Source: Trichomonas tenax (taxonomy: Eukaryota; Parabasalia; Trichomonadida; Trichomonadidae). From it: a stretch of 20,834 nt of DNA. The notes beneath the pieces are model-generated. The model searched no databases. It saw only the letters and a list, made by a program, of their open reading frames with translations, and had not been told where the DNA came from. Shown one piece after another: positions 16,496 through 20,834 of this stretch; positions within the stretch are counted from its first letter, which is position 1; each line of letters begins with the position of its first letter. The stretch lies in NCBI GenBank assembly GCA_023091735.1, contig JALKBU010000911.1:1-20834 (forward strand), in the 5' to 3' direction. The translations under genes and the position numbers were made by a program.

Positions 16496-17903
16496 TTATT
16501 GGTTGGTGCCTTTCCTGGTTTTGTTGGTGATGTGATTGTTGTGTATTTTCTTACCTTCTTCATTGAAAGCAACGTTTTCAAATGGATTTAGAATCTTACC
16601 ATTCTCTCTAATATTAAAAACTAAGCTAAACTTATCATATTGTTCTTTAGTGAAAAGTCGCTTCAATATAACTTTAAAGTAAATTTTCTGAGATTTCCTG
16701 GCTCTCTCTTTTTTTTTTCCACTAAAATCAATAGCATATATGATTTTCATGATTTTTATCACTTAAAGCATCCAAAAAATCTCTAGCTGAAGCATCATCT
16801 TCTATTGTTTCTAAGAATTCTTTGTCTTCAACATTTTCTTTACCAATTAGCCAATAAGTCATATTTTTCATTATAATCTTGAAACGCATTATTAGGATCA
16901 CTAGCTAACCATGATTTTACAACACCAATATTAAATCTGTTATCTCTGAGATTCTCTTTGTCATCAGTTAAAACATTTCCAAACATGAAATCCCATATCA
17001 AATCAGGATTCTCTTTAATTTTATCCTTGAAATCGTTATATGTTCCGTTAAAACCTGCTGTTCTGATAACTGTAAAGAATAAGACCCTTTCTATCGTTAA
17101 TGTATACAAAGCCCTATAAACAGACATTGGAGAAACAAGCTTATTATAAAGCTTTTGAGAATTTTTTCCAGCATTATCACCGAATAAGTATTTAATACCT
17201 AATCTATCAGTTGGATCTTTTGGATCAACATATGACGAATAAGCCTTAACAATAGGTGCAATAAGTTTACAAAATACGCTAAACACGATATATTTAGACT
17301 TTGGTTTAAAGTTAACTGAGTAACCAGACTTTTCAATTCTATTAACAACTTCATTAGGTGTATATATTGAATTTGTCAATGGATTTGAATTGTTTGGATC
17401 TTTAGTTTTTGTGAATAACGATTCCTTATATGCTCTTAGAGATTGTTTCTTACTATCTGCTACGGTTTGATTCTTCGAATAATATTCGCTATAAACACCA
17501 AATTCAGAAGGTTTTAACTTATATCCATTCATAATAATTGGTTTACCATTTTTATCATAAACAATAACATCTTTAATACCATCATTATTTATATCATGTA
17601 ATCTGGCTCTCCAGCCTTTTTTTCAGCCCATGGTTGAGCAGTTGCCATAGATGATGCGATAGGAACTCTTTGTAATTCCATTTTATGATTAAGAAATAAA
17701 TTAACAAGTGAATTATATAAATCTTGAGAATATGGTCTATAACCACGTTCTCTAACATGTTCTTGTTCATCTGGAATTTCATCCTTGTATTCAGCTAAAT
17801 CTTCAGCATCTTTAAGTTTTTTCTTAGGAGCAGTGTTTCTTTCAATCCATGGGAGGTCATTAGTTGTATATTTCTTTGGATCTTCGAAATTCTTGTAATT
17901 CAT
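16496..17903 (-). pseudogene. Maverick-like unknown gene, broken by frameshifts
   Basis: Minus-strand frames 17903-17589, about 17590-16840 and about 16840-16496 read as one decayed gene. The first starts at an ATG (MNYKNFEDPKKYTTNDLPW) and ends at GEPDYMI-stop. The second is open just upstream of its first ATG and carries DINNDGIKDVIVYDKNGK, then NGYKLKPSEFGVYSEYYSK, and ends at LLANW at 16840. Coding-like sequence then goes on in another frame (IGKENVEDKEFLETIEDD) and again in a third (IYAIDFSGKKKER to KTRKGTNQ, stop at 16496). At least three frame changes are therefore present. The acidic repeat DINNDGIKD looks like a calcium-binding loop. Total length would be about 460 residues. I do not recognise the family; the neighbours suggest a structural protein of the element. 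Confidence 0.5.
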
Positions 17904-18063
17904 TTAATAAAAAGAAAAAATCATATTAATATAAATTATAGGTATTATTTCAACCAACAATTTTTAAAAGTTGGATTCACGTAACCATTTGGACAGTCAA
18001 TCGATATGATTGTCAAAAATCTTATTTTTGCAAAATTAATAATTGCTGAGGGTCAATCATATT

Positions 18064-18102
18064 ACTGCGAATTCCATTCGCAGTACAAACAAATTTGTTT
18101 GT
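18064..18102. other. Adjacent hairpin and perfect 18-bp palindrome before the integrase
   Basis: ACTGCGAA (18064-18071) and TTCGCAGT (18077-18084) form a perfect 8-bp stem with a 5-nt loop. It is directly followed by ACAAACAAATTTGTTTGT (18085-18102), a perfect palindrome. Weaker inverted repeats (CCAAC/GTTGG near 17960, ATGATTG/CAATCAT across 18007-18060) lie just upstream. The region separates the divergent unknown gene and integrase and could be a promoter, an origin or an RNA structure. Confidence 0.5.
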
Positions 18103-18175
18103 CCTTGGAAAACATTTAATAAATTTAAAAAATTATGCGCACCGTAATAATATTGATGATAAAGCATTTAATAAT

Positions 18176-19048
18176 ATGTGGATAGATATAAAACCTGTGA
18201 CATTTAATCTAAAAAGAAACATGAAATATTATATGAATACTGTTGGGTCAAAGAATACTGTAATTATTGATTATTTTAGTTCTGGAGATAATGTATGGCT
18301 ATTTGTTGTTGAAATGAATACCAGAAAACTATATGCTATATTATCACCAAAAATAAAACCAGATGGTAATTGGCAATATCCTCATAATACACAAATTAAT
18401 CATAATTTCAAATATGTTATTTCGTCATTAATTTCTCTAATGGATAAAGGTTTAATTATCAAAAATATTTTATGTGATCAAGAACTAACATTTATTTCTA
18501 AGCAATTTCAAAATTGGTGTTTAGCAAATGATATCACAATTAGATATTATGAAAAATATAATGTTAATAATATCGACGATTCACTCCAAGAAAATACACG
18601 TGGTAATTATACTACATTAGCAATTTTGGATAGGATATGTCGAACAATACGAACTATGAATTATAATATGGGATTTGGTACAGATATTACGCCAGAACGT
18701 ATGAATTTCTTAGTTAATGAATACAATAATTCACCTAATGTAACATTCTCTAAATTGCTCAAGAGACCAGTTTCATCAAGTTATATGACAGGCAATATGG
18801 AACGCAAATATTGTTTGGAAATGGCTAAAGAAAACTTTGTAACGGCATCTATGCTTAAATATGATGTTATTGGTACAATTGTCGAAGTTTATAATATGGC
18901 ACGTTCCATGGATAAAATTAAATCAAAAACGTTAAGAAAATTTAAAGTTATAGATAAAGATAGTAATTTGTTCGTTTGTAAATCTCTAAAGAATTCAGAA
19001 ATTATTAAAGTACCACGATGGATGCTAAAAATTTTTGGAAACATTTAA
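18176..19048 (+). CDS. Retroviral-type (rve) integrase of Maverick-like element
   Basis: The product is 290 residues from the ATG at 18176; the frame is open upstream to 18050 and the codons before the ATG (LKNYAHRNNIDDKAF) look coding, so an older start may have been lost. The catalytic core shows the first Asp in TVIIDYFSS (Asp32), the second in ILCDQELTF (Asp101) and the block LAILDRICRTIRTMNY, where the family has (V/I)ERFNRT. Asp152 thus sits at the catalytic Glu position. The C-terminal segment (RKFKVIDKDSNLFVCKSLKNSEIIKVPRWML) resembles the chromodomain- or SH3-like tail of Polinton integrases. The enzyme would join element ends to target DNA. No stop interrupts the core, so it is the best-preserved gene of the block. 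Confidence 0.8.
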   Translation: MWIDIKPVTFNLKRNMKYYMNTVGSKNTVIIDYFSSGDNVWLFVVEMNTRKLYAILSPKIKPDGNWQYPHNTQINHNFKYVISSLISLMDKGLIIKNILCDQELTFISKQFQNWCLANDITIRYYEKYNVNNIDDSLQENTRGNYTTLAILDRICRTIRTMNYNMGFGTDITPERMNFLVNEYNNSPNVTFSKLLKRPVSSSYMTGNMERKYCLEMAKENFVTASMLKYDVIGTIVEVYNMARSMDKIKSKTLRKFKVIDKDSNLFVCKSLKNSEIIKVPRWMLKIFGNI

Positions 19049-19075
19049 AATGTTTCACTGCGAATTTATTCGCGT
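19038..19075. terminator. Palindrome over the integrase stop codon plus second hairpin
   Basis: GAAACATTT and AAATGTTTC (9-bp perfect arms, one central A) span 19038-19056 and contain the TAA stop at 19046-19048. Immediately after come ACTGCGAA (19057-19064) and TTCGCG (19069-19074), sharing ACTGCGAAT with the hairpin at 18064. In mimivirus and related systems, hairpins mark polyadenylation sites; the same role here is speculation. Confidence 0.4.
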
Positions 19076-19108
19076 TAATTAAGGTTTAAATATTTTTATT
19101 TATTATAA

Positions 19109-19589
19109 ATGACGTTTAAATATGTTAATGGTGCCGTGAAAATTTAAAGGATGTTAAACTCTTAGAAATTATCGAAAGTTATAACCCAGAAATTATCATA
19201 TTTAATAACCCTGAAGAATTTCAAAAATATTATAATTTATATGAAGACAGATTTAACGAATTAACCACATATAAATTAAATACAAAATATAAGACACATG
19301 GTCACAAAATTACTAAACGCAAACAAAATTTTTGTAGTCCATCAGATTCGATGGCCCAAGATAAAGATGGTAATATATCCATGAAGTTAATTACAGATTA
19401 TTCTTACAAGAAAAATAAGCGTGGCCAATGGCCGCAACCCATCTATGATGGTCCTGGTGGTAATGCTGAAATTAATGAAAAAATAATTACAATGGAAATA
19501 ATATTAATAAATGACAGGAAGAAATCGATGAAATAATTATTCAAATTAAGAAACTAATGAATGCTCTAAATATAAATATCTGCCAATAA
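19109..19589 (+). pseudogene. Small Maverick-like gene, frameshifted
   Basis: The plus-strand ATG at 19109 gives MTFKYVNGAVKI then a stop. In the next frame a coding-like sequence runs without a stop from about 19147 to 19536 (KDVKLLEIIESYNPEIIIF, EEFQKYYNLYEDRFNEL, GHKITKRKQNFCSPSDS, RGQWPQPIYDGPGGNAEI). A further frame change near 19520 continues as EEIDEIIIQIKKLMNAL to the TAA at 19587. The original would be about 155 residues, charged, with a helical Lys/Glu-rich start and a Gly/Pro-containing middle. I do not recognise the family. It follows the integrase by 60 bp and may have belonged to the same transcript. Two indels make it a likely pseudogene. Confidence 0.45.
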
Positions 19590-19704
19590 AATTGGAATTA
19601 AACAATAAATTGTTTGCTGAGAAAATTTCAACTATAATTCTCGGCCAGAGTTAGTTATAAACATTTCGCACTGTGACGTCTGCGCCGTCACACCGCGAAA
19701 TGTT
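19583..19704. other. Chain of hairpins ending in a GC-rich long stem
   Basis: In order: CCAAT/ATTGG (19583-19595), AAACAAT/ATTGTTT with 2-nt loop (19600-19615), GCTGAGAA/TTCTCGGC (pairs fully with one G-U) across 19616-19645, then the largest stem: AACATTTCGC with GCGAAATGTT, two unpaired positions, TGTGACG with CGTCACA and a 7-nt loop (19660-19704). The last is far more GC-rich than its surroundings. It begins at the stop of the decayed small gene; a 3'-end processing or regulatory structure is possible. Confidence 0.5.
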
Positions 19705-19919
19705 AAATTGAGAGGTTACATGACAAGATTAACTTTTGAATTACCGAATTCACAAATTACAATACGAGTAATTTATTAATACTAATATTTACGATAGAGT
19801 TAATTTTACAAGTTAGGTTCCCCCCCATATAGAAAATAAATTTTTGAATTACTTACAAAACTAACGTTAATTTTATTTTAAAACTAATGACTTTATAAAA
19901 TTTATTCAGTTTTTGAAAT

Positions 19920-20139
19920 AATTTATGACAAACTAACTAACTAACTAACTAGAAAAAGAAAGCGAAAGGAATTTATGAAGTCAGAAATTTGAAAAATAAT
20001 TTTAGTGGTTATGAGAGAAATTTATTTGGAAATTAGAAAAATTAATTTATGACAAACTAACTAACTAACTAACTAACTAGAAAAAGAAAGCGAAAGAAAA
20101 TGGGGTAAGGAAATTTTGAAAAATAATTTTAGTGGTTAT
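19920..20139. repeat. Tandem duplication of about 95 bp with a CTAA microsatellite
   Basis: Copy 1 (19920-20012) and copy 2 (20044-20139) share AATTTATGACAAACTAAC, then AGAAAAAGAAAGCGAAAG, and GAAAAATAATTTTAGTGGTT at the end. The first has four and the second five CTAA units before CTAG. Copy 2 ends inside the stop codon of the small Lys/Glu-rich gene, so the duplication lies in its 3' flank. The 200 bp before it (19705-19919) are AT-rich with a CCCCCCC run at about 19818 and no gene. Confidence 0.65.
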
Positions 20140-20420
20140 TCTGATTTCTTTTCTTCTTCCTGCTTCTTCTTTTCTTCTTCTTCCTTCATTCTTTTTGCGA
20201 TCCATTTCGGATTCTTCTGTCTTCCTGCAGCAAGTGCTGCTAATTGTTTTTCTGTACACTTACGTTTAGGTTTAACGGGTTTTTCCTCCGTTGCTCCTTC
20301 AACATTTTTTTCATTTTTTTTAGTCTTTCTTGTTTTGAGTTCGTGACCTTCGGTCTTAAAGCTAAGCTCCTTTAATATTTCTTCCTTTAATGTCGATTTC
20401 AAAGTTTCGAAGTCTGTCAT
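20136..20420 (-). CDS. Small Lys/Glu-rich protein of Maverick-like block
   Basis: The product is 94 residues from the ATG at 20418-20420. The N-terminal part (MTDFETLKSTLKEEILKEL) should be helical; the middle is basic (EEKPVKPKRKCTEKQLAAL), and the C-terminus is a charged coil (KRMKEEEEKKKQEEEKKSE). The phrase TEKQLAALAAGRQKNPKW resembles short basic motifs in large DNA-virus and transposon proteins, which may bind DNA; no fold is assignable. It is divergent from the partial gene that starts 53 bp away. The frame is intact, unlike most of its neighbours, and the tandem duplication ends in its last codon. Confidence 0.55.
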   Translation of the reverse strand: MTDFETLKSTLKEEILKELSFKTEGHELKTRKTKKNEKNVEGATEEKPVKPKRKCTEKQLAALAAGRQKNPKWIAKRMKEEEEKKKQEEEKKSE

Positions 20421-20473
20421 GGTTTTATATTGGATAAAAATTTAAAATATTATTTTTTAATACTAATTAAACC

Positions 20474-20834
20474 ATGAGCTTAAGTAGATCTGAGAGAAAT
20501 TCAATAATCATTAATGATGCAAAAGGAATACAACATCCATTATATTATGTAATGACTGATAAGAATGGAAAAATTCAAGTTCGTAAAAGAAAGGTTCCAT
20601 TAACTAATATGTCAACTGAATCAAAACCTGTAGTAGTTAATGAAGAAAGTAAGGAGCATGTTACCGAAAAAGAAAATGTAACCATTTATGAATCAGTGAC
20701 GAATAAGAAACTTCTTGAGAAAATGTTGGAAGTTCTTGAACGCAGTACTGAATCAAATGATATGAACAAAAACCCGGTTGAACGTCAAAAGGAAACGGAA
20801 GAAAATAAGCAATTTGTTTCTAACATTTCTGAAC
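20474..20834 (+). CDS. Unknown protein, partial, runs off the window
   Basis: From the ATG at 20474 an uninterrupted frame of 120 codons reaches the window edge. The N-terminus (MSLSRSERNSIIINDAKGI) is followed by a short patch (YYVMTDKNGKIQVRKRKVP) and then a polar, Glu/Lys/Asn-rich stretch with VTNKKLLEKMLEVLERST that could form a helix. I recognise no domain. It is transcribed divergently from the small Lys/Glu-rich gene across a 53-bp AT-rich promoter interval. By position it is another Maverick-like gene. The true length and any domain lie to the right of this window. Confidence 0.55.
   Translation, partial: MSLSRSERNSIIINDAKGIQHPLYYVMTDKNGKIQVRKRKVPLTNMSTESKPVVVNEESKEHVTEKENVTIYESVTNKKLLEKMLEVLERSTESNDMNKNPVERQKETEENKQFVSNISE

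Larger units (their letters stand above)
15947..20834. mobile_element. Maverick/Polinton-like block with integrase, partly decayed, open to the right
   Basis: Gene order: fibre-like (-, truncated), unknown gene (-, frameshifted), rve integrase (+), small decayed gene (+), small Lys/Glu-rich protein (-), partial gene (+). The AT-rich codon use, several disrupted genes and a retroviral-type integrase next to non-host-like genes are typical of old Mavericks in parabasalids. The hallmark protein-primed DNA polymerase B, FtsK-like packaging ATPase and adenovirus-type protease are not in the window; an intact element would be 15-20 kb, so they could lie to the right. The left boundary is repeat copy C. 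The integrase is the only strong family evidence here. Confidence 0.6.

Noticed and set aside
16255..16530. Plus-strand 91-codon hydrophobic frame
   Set aside because: Antisense to the fibre-like and unknown minus-strand pseudogenes and rich in Ile/Phe, as expected for the complement of AT-rich Asn/Lys codons.
19930..20081. ACTAAC repeats resembling the trichomonad intron branch-point motif
   Set aside because: They are a CTAA microsatellite in a tandem duplication, with no 3' ACACAG and no coding frames to join.
1..20834. tRNA, rRNA, CRISPR arrays, bacterial operons or ribosome binding sites
   Set aside because: No tRNA-like T-loop plus acceptor pairing, no regular spacer array and no rRNA-like blocks were seen; gene content and initiators are eukaryotic.

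Overview
The window reads as a stretch of AT-rich nuclear genome from a parabasalid protist (Trichomonas/Tritrichomonas type). Evidence: compact genes without canonical introns; initiator-like TCA(+1)YW elements 16-21 nt upstream of the ATG of three separate genes (Rab, Myb, glycine-rich protein); trichomonad-typical families (small Rab GTPase, R2R3 Myb, divergent PP2A B56 subunit, ubiquitin hydrolase, glycine-rich 'ALK-type' protein, ankyrin protein); and remnants that look like Maverick/Polinton giant DNA transposons, which are very abundant in these organisms. The genus assignment is inference; I cannot search a database.

Layout. 1-1479: a low-complexity start, one small four-helix membrane protein, then empty AT-rich DNA. 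1480-2905: a 380-bp dispersed repeat (copy A) fused to a rearranged Maverick-like remnant with a basic amphipathic small protein, a capsid-like N-terminal fragment and a broken third gene. 3185-8825: host genes for a USP-type deubiquitinase (+), a PP2A B56-type regulatory subunit (+), a Rab GTPase (-) and an R2R3 Myb factor (+). 8826-11429: largely non-coding, with a C-rich array phased at about 20 bp, repeat copy B (inverted) and a 100-bp imperfect tandem repeat. 11430-15354: a frameshifted Wntless/TMEM181-like membrane protein (-), an ankyrin gene broken by two AT-rich inserts (-), a striking array of GTCAWGTAAA motifs, and a glycine-rich protein (+). 15493-20834: repeat copy C followed by a longer Maverick-like block with a truncated fibre-like gene, a frameshifted unknown gene, an rve-type integrase, a decayed small gene, a small Lys/Glu-rich protein and a partial gene leaving the window.

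The host genes are unrelated housekeeping or regulatory functions (deubiquitination, phosphatase targeting, vesicle traffic, transcription, membrane sorting) and do not form a pathway. The main biological story is mobile: three copies of one repeat adjoin or lie between Maverick-like sequence, and copies A and B face each other across a 9.2-kb unit that holds four host genes. The integrase is bracketed by related perfect palindromes. A short motif recurs upstream of at least three host genes and forms an array with regularly alternating spacings, which makes it a candidate undescribed cis-element.
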